Source: Oscillospiraceae bacterium (GTDB lineage: Bacteria; Bacillota; Clostridia; Oscillospirales; Acutalibacteraceae). Taken from it: DNA of 30,165 nt. The notes below the pieces were generated by a model. It did not search any database and had not been told where the DNA came from. It worked only from the letters and a program-made list of their open reading frames with translations. Made by a program: the position numbers and the translations under genes. Numbering within the stretch: position 1 is the stretch's first letter; every line of letters starts with the position of its first letter. Below are positions 1-7,353 of the stretch, in pieces. The stretch spans positions 1 through 30,165 of the forward strand of contig JAHZCM010000010.1 of assembly GCA_019422905.1 (NCBI GenBank), written 5' to 3'.

Positions 1-1767
1 CTGCGGGAGCACCGCAAGGTGCAGGATTATATGCTGGCCTTGGAGCTGCCCGGCTTCTGCCAGAAGCGGAGCGCCGCCGGAGAGCGGTATATTCCGGATT
101 TCACACAGTTTGATGCGATACCCACGGAGGGAGGCGCTGCATTTATGAATGGCGGGAACCAAACCGATCTGCCGCTGTACTCGCCGATGGAGAAGCTCTT
201 CGGCGGGGAAAAGCTGCCTGCATACGGGCGGGCGGGCGCGCTGCGGGGCGAAGAGACGGCCTTCCAGACCGTTGTTTCCGGATGTGGCACATACCGCGTC
301 GAGGTGCGTACCGACGCGCCGGCCGATGTGGAGCTTTACCGCGTCGCGTCGGTGCCGTGCGGGATGCCCGCCTACCCGGACCGCTGTGACGCGGATTATA
401 TCACGACGGAGCCGGGCCGGTTTCCGGATGTGCTCGTTCCACTTGAGGCGGACGGCCTGCTGGACGTGGAAACGGAGGAAACGCTCTGGGTCAGCCTGCG
501 TGTGCGGGACGACGCGCCCGGCGGCACGTATCCGGTGGAGGTTAGCGCGGACGGCCGCAGCGCCGTCTTTATGCTGACGGTTATCCCCGTGAAGCTGCCG
601 GATGTGGATTTCACCTTTACCCAGTGGTTTCACGCGGACTGTGTCGCCTCGCTGCACAATGTGGAGATTTATTCCGAGGCGCATTGGGCGCTGCTCGGAA
701 AGTATATGCGCGCTGCGGCGCGGCACGGCGTCAACATGCTTTTGACGCCGGTGTTCACGCCCGCGCTCGATACCGCCGTGGGAAGCGAGCGCCCGTGTAC
801 ACAGCTTGTCGGTATCGCACGCACGGAAAGCGGCTATGCATTTGATTTTTCGCTTTTAAAGCGCTGGGTCGATCTTGCGCGTGCCTGCGGCATCCAACAG
901 TTTGAGATTTCCCACTTTTTTACCCAATGGGGTGCAAAGTGCGCGCCGAATATCTACGTCACGGAGAACGGCGCGCGGCGGCTTGCCTTTGGCTGGCATA
1001 CGGCGGCGACGGATCCGGCTTACGGCGCGCTTCTGCGCGCGCTGATCCCGGCGCTGCTCGCGTTTTTTGCGGCCGATGGGATCGGACCGGACGCGCTGAT
1101 GTTCCATATCTCGGATGAGCCGGGAGCGGAGCATCTCGACAGCTATCTTAAGGCGAAACAGATCGTGGCGCCGCTGCTTTCCGGCTATACGATCCGGGAC
1201 GCGCTTTCGGACTACGATTTTTATGCCTCCGGCGTTGTGGAGCATCCGGTGGTTGCAACGGACCACCTGGAGCCGTTTCTGGAAAACCATGTGCCGGGGC
1301 TTTGGGCGTATGTGTGCTGCGCGCAGCACACGGCGGTCGGCAACCGCTTCCTTGCCATGCCCTCAAACCGAAACCGCATTCTCGGCGTGCAGCTTTGGAA
1401 ATACCGCATCACGGGCTTTTTGCAGTGGGGCTTTAACTTCTGGTATGCCCAGGAATCCAAATCCGTGATCGACCCGTTTCGGGTCACAGATGCGAACGGC
1501 GCGTTTCCGGGCGGCGATGCGTTTTCCGTTTATCCCGGTAAAGACGGTCCCTTGCTTTCGATTCGCCTCAAGGTGTTTGCGATGGCGCTCTATGACCTGC
1601 GCGCGCTTCAGCTTTTGGAAAGCCGAATCGGCTTGGAGAAAACGCGCGGCCTGCTCGGTGAGGGCGGCGCGATGACGTTTAAGGAGTATCCGCGCAGCGC
1701 GGACTATCTGCCCCAGCTCCGCGAGCGGGTCAACGCGGCGATCGCAGCCGCTTTTGCGGAAGAATAA
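1..1767 (+). CDS. DUF4091 domain protein (glycoside-hydrolase-like), 5' end outside window
   Basis: The frame is open from base 1 to TAA at 1765-1767, so the gene is probably cut by the window edge. The main body resembles the DUF4091 family, putative carbohydrate-active proteins with a beta-rich N-terminal domain and a TIM-barrel-like C-terminal domain. Visible landmarks are SPMEKLFGGEKLP near the usual family N-terminus, FMLTVIPVKLPD, FTQWFHADC, MFHISDEPG and the Trp-rich stretch LQWGFNFWY. An ATG at 145 sits behind GGAGGGAGG (126-134) and would give a protein of usual length (about 540 residues). However, the 48 upstream codons in the same frame also have a high G/C third-position bias, so an N-terminal extension or upstream domain is possible. 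No signal peptide is visible from ATG 145, which suggests a cytoplasmic enzyme. The substrate cannot be read from the sequence. Family call is fairly sure; start is uncertain. Confidence 0.75.
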   Translation: MREHRKVQDYMLALELPGFCQKRSAAGERYIPDFTQFDAIPTEGGAAFMNGGNQTDLPLYSPMEKLFGGEKLPAYGRAGALRGEETAFQTVVSGCGTYRVEVRTDAPADVELYRVASVPCGMPAYPDRCDADYITTEPGRFPDVLVPLEADGLLDVETEETLWVSLRVRDDAPGGTYPVEVSADGRSAVFMLTVIPVKLPDVDFTFTQWFHADCVASLHNVEIYSEAHWALLGKYMRAAARHGVNMLLTPVFTPALDTAVGSERPCTQLVGIARTESGYAFDFSLLKRWVDLARACGIQQFEISHFFTQWGAKCAPNIYVTENGARRLAFGWHTAATDPAYGALLRALIPALLAFFAADGIGPDALMFHISDEPGAEHLDSYLKAKQIVAPLLSGYTIRDALSDYDFYASGVVEHPVVATDHLEPFLENHVPGLWAYVCCAQHTAVGNRFLAMPSNRNRILGVQLWKYRITGFLQWGFNFWYAQESKSVIDPFRVTDANGAFPGGDAFSVYPGKDGPLLSIRLKVFAMALYDLRALQLLESRIGLEKTRGLLGEGGAMTFKEYPRSADYLPQLRERVNAAIAAAFAEE

Positions 1768-1810
1768 AAAAGCGATGTGCGGTCCGGTGAGGAAAGCACA
1801 TCGCTTTTTT
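1766..1810. terminator. Bidirectional intrinsic terminator
   Basis: A perfect 15-bp inverted repeat, AAAAAAGCGATGTGC (1766-1780) and its complement (1796-1810), encloses a 15-nt loop. It begins inside the stop codon of the plus-strand gene and lies 10 bp past the stop of the convergent minus-strand lipoprotein gene. A-tracts on one side and T-tracts on the other let it work in both directions. Confidence 0.85.
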
Positions 1811-1819
1811 CATTTGTTT

Positions 1820-2422
1820 TTAGTCGAGCGAGCGGTTCCAGATGAGAGAAACAGTGCGTGCATCGGCAACCGGCGCATCTGTGTTATTTGTTTCAGATGC
1901 AAACAAATTGATCAGCGTGTTGGAGTACTGGGAACCGGAGGTGCTCCAAAGGTAGTACCGGGCAACATCGTTTGAATCGGTTTGAATGTCATCAGCCTCG
2001 CCGAGCGCACCGCTCAGCTTGGCGCTGAGATCATTGAGCACGGCAACCGGATCCCCCGTCTCTATGTCAAATTGTACCATGTAGAGCGCATTTTCCAAAA
2101 ACGTGAAAGTCAGTGTACCGTTTTGCCCGAAAAGCGTGGCGTCTGTGCTTCCAGTTGACTGCAAGATTTTGCCGTCACTGTTCAAATCCTCCCCCAGTTC
2201 GCTTTCCTCTTCAAAAAGCGAAAGTGCCTGAATCGAGAATGTTTCTTTTACTGCATCCGGCGTACTTGCCCAGGAGAGATCCGGAAACACATAGCCTTCT
2301 GCTTGGGATGCGCAGTCTGCGGGCGCAATATGGGAAAGGTCGAGTGTTTCTGATGCCGAAGAGCAGGATGTGCAGAAAGCGAGAAGTATGAAGACAAGCA
2401 ATACGGTAAGCAGTTTTTTCAT
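1820..2422 (-). CDS. Hypothetical lipoprotein
   Basis: This 200-residue protein starts with a lipoprotein signal peptide: MKK, a hydrophobic core (LLTVLLVFILLAF), then CTSC with Cys20 as the likely lipidated residue, followed by a Ser-rich stretch. The mature part is acidic and has no family I recognise. It ends with VSLIWNRSLD. It is probably anchored on the outer face of the membrane. Its ATG (2420-2422) overlaps the stop of the upstream gene as ATGA, so the two are likely translationally coupled. The gene has a lower GC content than the flanking catabolic genes but is less AT-rich than the two genes upstream of it. Function unknown. Confidence 0.7.
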   Translation of the reverse strand: MKKLLTVLLVFILLAFCTSCSSASETLDLSHIAPADCASQAEGYVFPDLSWASTPDAVKETFSIQALSLFEEESELGEDLNSDGKILQSTGSTDATLFGQNGTLTFTFLENALYMVQFDIETGDPVAVLNDLSAKLSGALGEADDIQTDSNDVARYYLWSTSGSQYSNTLINLFASETNNTDAPVADARTVSLIWNRSLD

Positions 2423-2763
2423 GGATGTGCCCCCAAAGTATAATATCTATGCAAGTACCAACAATACGGCCTTTTTTCGGTTGCAGTTTGATCAACTAAA
2501 GCTCCACAGGACTGACAATAATAATAGGTGATTGTTTGTCCCATACCATCTGTGTTTCCGTTAGTACGAGAACAATACAAACCCTCGCCGCACTTAAATA
2601 TACTCTCTGGCGCTGTTCTGCCGCCGCAAGAGCACATTATAATTCGTGGTTGAACACTAGAATCGGACTCTACTAACAATTCAGCGGCATTAGTAGAATA
2701 TGCAAAAGCAGAAGAAAAAGCTATAACAAGAATAAGAATTAAACCTGATTTTTTCATATTCAT
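2419..2763 (-). CDS. Small secreted Cys-rich protein (paralogue of the next gene upstream)
   Basis: The reading frame opens at a TTG at 2778, but ATG 2763 is preferred: GAGG lies 9 nt upstream, and it gives MNMKKSG followed by a hydrophobic core ending AFSSAFA or STNAA, a normal Sec signal peptide. The 114-residue product has seven cysteines (about C44, C46, C58, C64, C83, C86, C101) arranged as CSCGG, CGEGLYC, CQSCG and YC. This suggests a zinc-ribbon-like or disulphide-bonded mini-domain outside the membrane. The CSCGG ... YxCxxCG ... YC order is shared with the gene at 2800-3211, so the two are tandem paralogues. It overlaps the downstream lipoprotein gene by 4 nt. AT-rich codon use differs from the bulk of the window. 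Function unknown. Confidence 0.65.
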   Translation of the reverse strand: MNMKKSGLILILVIAFSSAFAYSTNAAELLVESDSSVQPRIIMCSCGGRTAPESIFKCGEGLYCSRTNGNTDGMGQTITYYYCQSCGALVDQTATEKRPYCWYLHRYYTLGAHP

Positions 2764-2799
2764 AATTGAATACCTCAAATAAAAACTAACTATTCATTA

Positions 2800-3211
2800 T
2801 TAACATAAATAGCCATGATCCGCTACTTGCCTGAAATACTGGCCACAGTAAGTGGCAGAATTCGTTTGCAAAACACGTCCTAGATCTGAACCGCAGGTGT
2901 TGCAACGATAACGTTTGTAAATTGATAGCCTGTAATGACTATATAAATTACCTTGACTGGGACTTTGAAAACAGTTTCCCTCCTTTTGACCAATGACATA
3001 TTCAGTTGAAATGCCGACATTACCACCACAAGAACAAACGAGGGCATATGGAGAATAAGGTTCAGTAATTGTGATTGTGCACTCGCCGCTGCACAATGAG
3101 TGATCATGTCCAAGATAAATTCCGTCGTGGTCATGCGATTCGGTTGCAAATACACTTAGAGAAGTAAAAACAACCAAGGAAGAAATTAAAAAATATAATA
3201 ATCCTTTTCAT
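2800..3211 (-). CDS. Small secreted His/Cys-rich protein with probable frameshift in its signal peptide
   Basis: The long open frame runs from about 3177 to 2800 and encodes FATESHDHDGIYLGHDHSLC, then CSCGG, YRCNTCG and a final YC. In that frame the only start near the signal peptide is a TTG at 3177 without a ribosome binding site. An ATG at 3211 lies one base out of frame. Removing one base from the T6 run (A6 on the plus strand, 3188-3193) joins them into MKRIIIFLISSLVVF..., a textbook signal peptide ending SVFA. The gene is therefore either broken by a homopolymer slip, affected by a sequencing error, or switched by slippage. The His-rich HDHDG and GHDH segments suggest metal binding in the exported protein. 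It is a paralogue of the adjacent downstream gene. Listed coordinates use the ATG at 3211. Confidence 0.55.
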
Positions 3212-3504
3212 AATAATATCACCAGTACGTAGCCAAAACAATAACATAATTTCGGATAAATTAAGTAAGAGATCATTGCTTAGTACATTGGCCTATATCT
3301 CTCTCATCAAGTTTAAAAAATAATACCATATAATTAAATAAATATCAACATTTATTGACTAAAATTGTTGGTTAAATTTGAAATAATATAAAAACAAATT
3401 TGTTATGTAAATATAGAACTAATTTAAGACTTTATGGTTCACATGTTTTTGGATAATAATTTGCAATGCCTGCTAATACGTTTTCGATGCGAAAAAATTG
3501 GGAC
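3212..3504. other. AT-rich intergenic region
   Basis: This stretch is much richer in A and T than the rest of the window and holds no convincing ORF. It carries the candidate minus-strand promoter at 3320-3348. From about 3350 to 3500 I see only AT-rich sequence without repeats, a tRNA or a recognisable attachment site. Confidence 0.6.
3320..3348 (-). promoter_or_regulatory. Candidate sigma-A promoter for the Cys-rich secreted protein genes
   Basis: On the minus strand, TTGATA (3348-3343) is followed after exactly 17 nt by TATTAT (3325-3320). Transcription would start near 3313 and leave a leader of about 100 nt before ATG 3211. The spacing and both hexamers are good, but the region is so AT-rich that chance matches are likely. 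Confidence 0.45.
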
Positions 3505-3533
3505 TACACATCACTTTTATTTTGTGCTATGAT
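3505..3533 (+). promoter_or_regulatory. Candidate extended -10 promoter for the aminopeptidase (pseudo)gene
   Basis: TGCTATGAT (3525-3533) is an extended -10 element. A weak -35, TACACA (3505-3510), lies 17 nt upstream of the -10. The start site would fall near 3540, just before the leader hairpin at 3550-3585. Confidence 0.4.
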
Positions 3534-3549
3534 AAAAGGCAAAGAAAAG

Positions 3550-3585
3550 CGGAGAGGCGCCGCGAATAATGCGGCCCGGTCTCCG
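3550..3585 (+). other. Leader hairpin upstream of the aminopeptidase
   Basis: CGGAGA (3550-3555) pairs with TCTCCG (3580-3585), and inside it GCCGC (3559-3563) pairs with GCGGC (3571-3575) around a GAATAAT loop. Flanking AAAAGCG (about 3545-3551) can compete with the outer stem by pairing with CGCTTTT (3591-3597). With only four T residues after it, a terminator is uncertain; it may be an RNA stability or attenuation element. Confidence 0.35.
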
Positions 3586-3614
3586 GAACGCGCTTTTGGA
3601 AAGGAAAGACCCCG

Positions 3615-4903
3615 ATGCAGAATCCATCTGAAATCACAAAACAACTGCTTCAATTTATCGATAAAAGTCCCTCGTGCTTCCACGCCGTCGAGAACCTTGC
3701 GCGCATGCTGGAGGCTGCGGGCAGCACGCGCCTTTATGAAAACCGCCCGTGGACGCTGGAGCCGGGTAAGCGCTATTTTGTCACGCGCAATCAGTCCTCC
3801 ATTCTCGCCTTCTCCGTGCCGGAGCGCTTTAACGGCATGCAGATTGTCGCCGCGCACAGCGATTCGCCGACCTTCCGCGTCAAGAGCGGCGGTGAAATCA
3901 CGGTGGAGGGGCATTATAAAAAGCTCAACACCGAGGGCTACGGCGGCATGATCCTTTCTACGTGGTTTGACCGCCCGCTATCCCTTGCGGGCCGCGCCGT
4001 TGTCCGCACGGCTGAGGGCGTTCGGAGCGTGCGTCAATATCGACCGCGATCTGCTCGTCATCCCGAGCCTCGCGATTCATATGACGCGCGGCATGGCGGA
4101 TCAGAAGCCGAACCCGCAGGTCGATCTTCTCCCGCTTCTGGGCGATGAAAGCGCCGATTACACCGCGCTGATCGCCGAAGCGGCGGGCGTCGAAAAGGAA
4201 AATCTGCTCTCAAGCGATCTATTCCTTCATCCGCGCCAGAAGGGGACGGTCGCGGGCATGAACGGCGAGTTTATCGTCTCTCCGCGGCTCGACGACCTCC
4301 AGTGTGCCTTTTCCGGCATGACGGCCTTTTTGCAATCTGAAAATACGGAAAAGCTTAATATCTGCGCGGTTTTTGACAACGAGGAGGTCGGCTCCCGCAC
4401 GAAGCAGGGCGCGGATTCCACCTTCCTCACGGATTCGGTCCGCCGCATTATGGCGGCGCTCGGCATTCCGGAGGCGGAATGCCTCTCGAAGCTGCCGGAC
4501 AGCTGCATGCTCGCCGCGGATAACGCCCACGAATTACGCCGCGAAGTGCGACGAGACAAACCGCTGCTATCTGAATGGCGGCGTTGTCGTCAAATTCAGT
4601 GCAAACCAGAAGTACACGACCGACGCGGTCTCCGCCTCGGTTTTCGGGGAGATCTGCCGCAGGGCCGGGGTGCCCGTCATGGTGTTTCACAACCGCTCCG
4701 ATATGGCGGGCGGCTCTACGCTCGGCAATATCGCGAACGCGCATCTCTCGCTCAACACGGTCGATATCGGTATCCCGCAGCTCGCAATGCATGCCTGCGT
4801 GGAGACGGCCGGCTCAAAGGACACCGATTATATGGTGCGCGCCATGACCGCATTCTATCAGGCCGACATCCGCCAGACGGCGGACGGCGCCTATACATTT
4901 TGA
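3615..4903 (+). pseudogene. M18 family aminopeptidase, disrupted by two frame-changing lesions
   Basis: Three consecutive frames together encode one M18 zinc aminopeptidase (aspartyl aminopeptidase/ApeB type). The first (3615 to about 4030) has VAAHSDSP, with the HxD metal motif at H81/D83, and KLNTEGYGGM. The second (about 4032-4535) has VNIDRDLLVIPSLAIHM, SPRLDDLQ, FDNEEVGS with the catalytic Glu, and AADNAH. The third (about 4537-4903) has NYAAKCDETNR, YLNGG, FSANQKYTTDAVSA and PQLAMHACVETAG with the last metal His. The first break fits loss of 2 nt between RSV and VNID. The second fits loss of 11 nt, removing the AVHP of the family motif HAVHPN. GGAAAG precedes the ATG at 3615. An 11-nt loss is not a typical sequencing error, so I infer a real pseudogene. 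Confidence 0.8.
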
Positions 4904-4963
4904 GCCGGTGCGGGCAAAAGCGCCTGCGCACGGCTCTGTATTCAGGAAGGGAAGGGTTGAAAG

Positions 4964-6775
4964 ATGAAAGAACTTTTGATGGGCAACGCCGCGATCGGCC
5001 TCGGCGCGATCCGCGCGGGCGTGGCCGTTGTTTCCGGCTATCCCGGAACGCCCTCCACGGAGGTGCTCGAAACGATTGCAAAGGCCCGGCCCGGCGATGT
5101 TTACGTCGAGTGGTCGGTCAATGAAAAGGTCGCGCTGGAGGTTGCTGCCGGCGCGGCGTATACCGGCAGGCGCTCGCTCGTGACGATGAAGCAGGTGGGG
5201 CTGAACGTCGCTTCCGACCCGCTGATGAGTCTCGCGTACATCGGCGTGAAGGGCGGCATGGTCGTGCTTGTTGCCGATGATCCCGGCCCGATTTCCTCGC
5301 AGACCGAGCAGGATACGCGCACGTTCGCGCAGTATTCGAAGCTCCCGGTGTTCGATCCCGCAACGCCGGAGGAGGCGTATGAAATGATCGGCGAGGCGTT
5401 CGACTATTCCGAAAAATACGGTACGCCGGTGCTGTTCCGCCCGACGACCCGCGTCTGCCATGCCTGCGCCGTGATCGATCTGGACGATACCAGAAAGGAA
5501 ATTCGCGCCGAGGGATTCACAAAGGATCCGCGCTGGGTCATTTTTCCGCGCCTGTCGTATCAGGCGCACAGCCGGATTGAAAAGCGGAATCCGGAAATCG
5601 GGCGTGATTTTTCCGCCTATCCCCGCAATGCGGTGGAGTATTTCGGCGAAAACGGCAAAACGGCGAAAAAGGTCGTTGTGACCGGCGGCGTCAGCGCCAT
5701 GTACGTTCGGGAAGCGCTTGCGGCGCTCGGCGCGCCGGACACCCGCGTCCTGAAGGTCGCCACGCCGTTCCCGTTCCCGGAGGATCTCGCGGCGGATTTC
5801 CTGCAGGGTGCGGAGGAGGTGCTCTGCGTGGAGGAGCTGGACCCCGTGCTGGAGCGCGCACTTTTGATGCTCTGCGGCAAGCGGCACCTGGCTGTGACCG
5901 TGCGCGGCAAGCTCACGGACGACGTGCAGGCCGCGGGCGAAAACACGAACGAGAGCGTTAAGGCCGTGCTCGCCGCCTATTTCGGCGTCGGGCAGGAAGA
6001 ACCCTCCGCGCTGCCTGCGCCGCCCGCGCTGCCCGTGCGCCCGCCGGTGCTCTGCGCGGGATGCCCGCACCGCGCCTCGTTTTACGCGGTGAAGGTCGCC
6101 ATGCAGGGCAAAAAGTGTGTGTTTGCCGGCGATATCGGCTGCTACACGCTCGGCAATGCCATGCCGCTCGACATGACCGAAACCTGCCTGTGTATGGGCG
6201 CGGGCATAACGGTCGGGCAGGGCGTGCATCGCGGCGAGCCGGACCGGCACGCGTTCGCGTTTATCGGGGATTCCACGTTTTTCCACACCGGCATTCCCGG
6301 CGTGATCAATGCGGTTTACAACGGCACCGACCTCACGGTCGTCGTGCTCGACAACTCCACCACCGCGATGACCGGCCATCAGCCGCACCCGGGGACGGGT
6401 AAGACGATGATGGGCGACGTGGCGGAGAAAATCAGCATCCCGAAAATTCTGGAGGCGGTCGGCGTATCCGACATCCAGATTGTTGATCCGCTCGATTTGC
6501 CCGCGGCCATTGCGGCGGCGAAGCATGCCTACGGCGTAAAGGGCGTCTCGGCGATCATCTATAAGTCGCCGTGCATCGCGGTGACAAAGCCGCAGGGCGC
6601 GATGAAAATCGGGGAAAGCTGCATTTCCTGCCAAAAGTGTATCAAGGCGCTCGGCTGCCCGGCGATTTACCGGGAAGACGGGCGGGTGAGCATAGACGAC
6701 AGCCTGTGCACGGGCTGCGGCCTGTGCGCGGCGGTCTGCCCTGTGGGGGCCATCGGAAAGGGCGGTGCGCAGTAA
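4964..6775 (+). CDS. iorA: Indolepyruvate:ferredoxin oxidoreductase, alpha subunit
   Basis: IorA binds thiamine diphosphate and, with IorB, converts aryl-pyruvates (indolepyruvate, phenylpyruvate, 4-hydroxyphenylpyruvate) plus CoA to aryl-acetyl-CoA, CO2 and reduced ferredoxin in the cytoplasm. The 603 residues are full family length. The N-terminal pyrimidine-binding domain has GNAAIGLGAIRAGV and SGYPGTPSTEV. The TPP/Mg region has CAGCPHR, GDIGCYTLG (D390 region) and GDSTFFHTG. The C-terminus from about residue 550 carries two [4Fe-4S] motifs, CISCQKC...CP and CTGCGLC...CP. The ATG follows a GGAAGGGAAGGG ribosome binding site. The iorB ATG overlaps its stop as TAATG, so the subunits are co-translated. 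Sixty bases separate it from the upstream pseudogene, with only a GC-rich hairpin (about 4903-4935) between. Confidence 0.95.
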   Translation: MKELLMGNAAIGLGAIRAGVAVVSGYPGTPSTEVLETIAKARPGDVYVEWSVNEKVALEVAAGAAYTGRRSLVTMKQVGLNVASDPLMSLAYIGVKGGMVVLVADDPGPISSQTEQDTRTFAQYSKLPVFDPATPEEAYEMIGEAFDYSEKYGTPVLFRPTTRVCHACAVIDLDDTRKEIRAEGFTKDPRWVIFPRLSYQAHSRIEKRNPEIGRDFSAYPRNAVEYFGENGKTAKKVVVTGGVSAMYVREALAALGAPDTRVLKVATPFPFPEDLAADFLQGAEEVLCVEELDPVLERALLMLCGKRHLAVTVRGKLTDDVQAAGENTNESVKAVLAAYFGVGQEEPSALPAPPALPVRPPVLCAGCPHRASFYAVKVAMQGKKCVFAGDIGCYTLGNAMPLDMTETCLCMGAGITVGQGVHRGEPDRHAFAFIGDSTFFHTGIPGVINAVYNGTDLTVVVLDNSTTAMTGHQPHPGTGKTMMGDVAEKISIPKILEAVGVSDIQIVDPLDLPAAIAAAKHAYGVKGVSAIIYKSPCIAVTKPQGAMKIGESCISCQKCIKALGCPAIYREDGRVSIDDSLCTGCGLCAAVCPVGAIGKGGAQ

Positions 6776-7341
6776 TGGATACAAGAAATATTCTGCTTTG
6801 CGGCGTGGGCGGTCAGGGCACCGTGCTCGCGTCCAAGATTCTCGCCCAGTGCGCGATCAACCGCGGCGTCGGCGCGCGCACGGCGGAGACCATCGGCATG
6901 GCGCAGCGCGGTGGCTGCGTCGTCAGCCATGTCCGGATTGGGGACGCGGCCTCGCCGCTGATGCCGGAGCGGACGGCCGACCTGATCATCGCGTTTGAGC
7001 CGGCGGAGGCCGTGCGCTGCCTGCGCTATTTAAAGCCGGGCGGCGCGGTCGTCACAAACCGGCGCGCGATCAAGCCCGTGACGGATTCGCTTTCGGGTAG
7101 CTACAGCGGCGCGGATATGCTGCGCTATTTGGAAGAGAATGTGAAAAATCTCACGGTCTGTGATGCGGACGCGGTCTGTACGGCCTGCGGCTCGGCAAAG
7201 GTTTTAAACCTTGCGCTGCTCGGCGCCGCCGCGAAATGCGGCGCGCTCGGCTTCTCGGCTGCAGAGCTCTGCCGCGTCATCGACGAAAAGATTCCGGAGC
7301 GCTTCCGCGCGATGAACAAAAAGGCGATCAAGCTGGCTTGA
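6775..7341 (+). CDS. iorB: Indolepyruvate:ferredoxin oxidoreductase, beta subunit
   Basis: This is the 188-residue gamma-type (POR_N/IorB) partner of IorA. It opens with MDTRNILLCGVGGQGTVLAS, the glycine-rich GVGGQG loop of the family, then ETIGMAQRGG and SPLMPERTADLIIAFEP, all typical of IorB. The gene starts at ATG 6775-6777 inside the iorA stop (TAATG), so longer upstream frames are not used. Twelve bases separate it from the GH13 gene, which may be in the same transcript. Together the pair allows fermentative breakdown of aromatic amino acids after transamination. Confidence 0.93.
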   Translation: MDTRNILLCGVGGQGTVLASKILAQCAINRGVGARTAETIGMAQRGGCVVSHVRIGDAASPLMPERTADLIIAFEPAEAVRCLRYLKPGGAVVTNRRAIKPVTDSLSGSYSGADMLRYLEENVKNLTVCDADAVCTACGSAKVLNLALLGAAAKCGALGFSAAELCRVIDEKIPERFRAMNKKAIKLA

Positions 7342-7353
7342 GGGGGGAACGTT

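Noticed and set aside
3300..3500. Possible origin, attachment site or CRISPR-like repeats in the AT-rich gap
   Set aside because: No DnaA-box cluster, no direct repeats of useful length and no integrase nearby; it is simply AT-rich.
3967..5124. A single 385-codon ORF covering the middle of the aminopeptidase and the start of iorA
   Set aside because: Only about 4032-4535 is real aminopeptidase sequence. Beyond the second lesion the frame is wrong and runs into iorA.
4814..6784. A 656-codon open frame on the minus strand opposite iorA
   Set aside because: It is the antisense shadow of a GC-rich gene. The plus strand has clear IorA motifs, and the minus product is Arg/His-rich with no domain or ribosome binding site.
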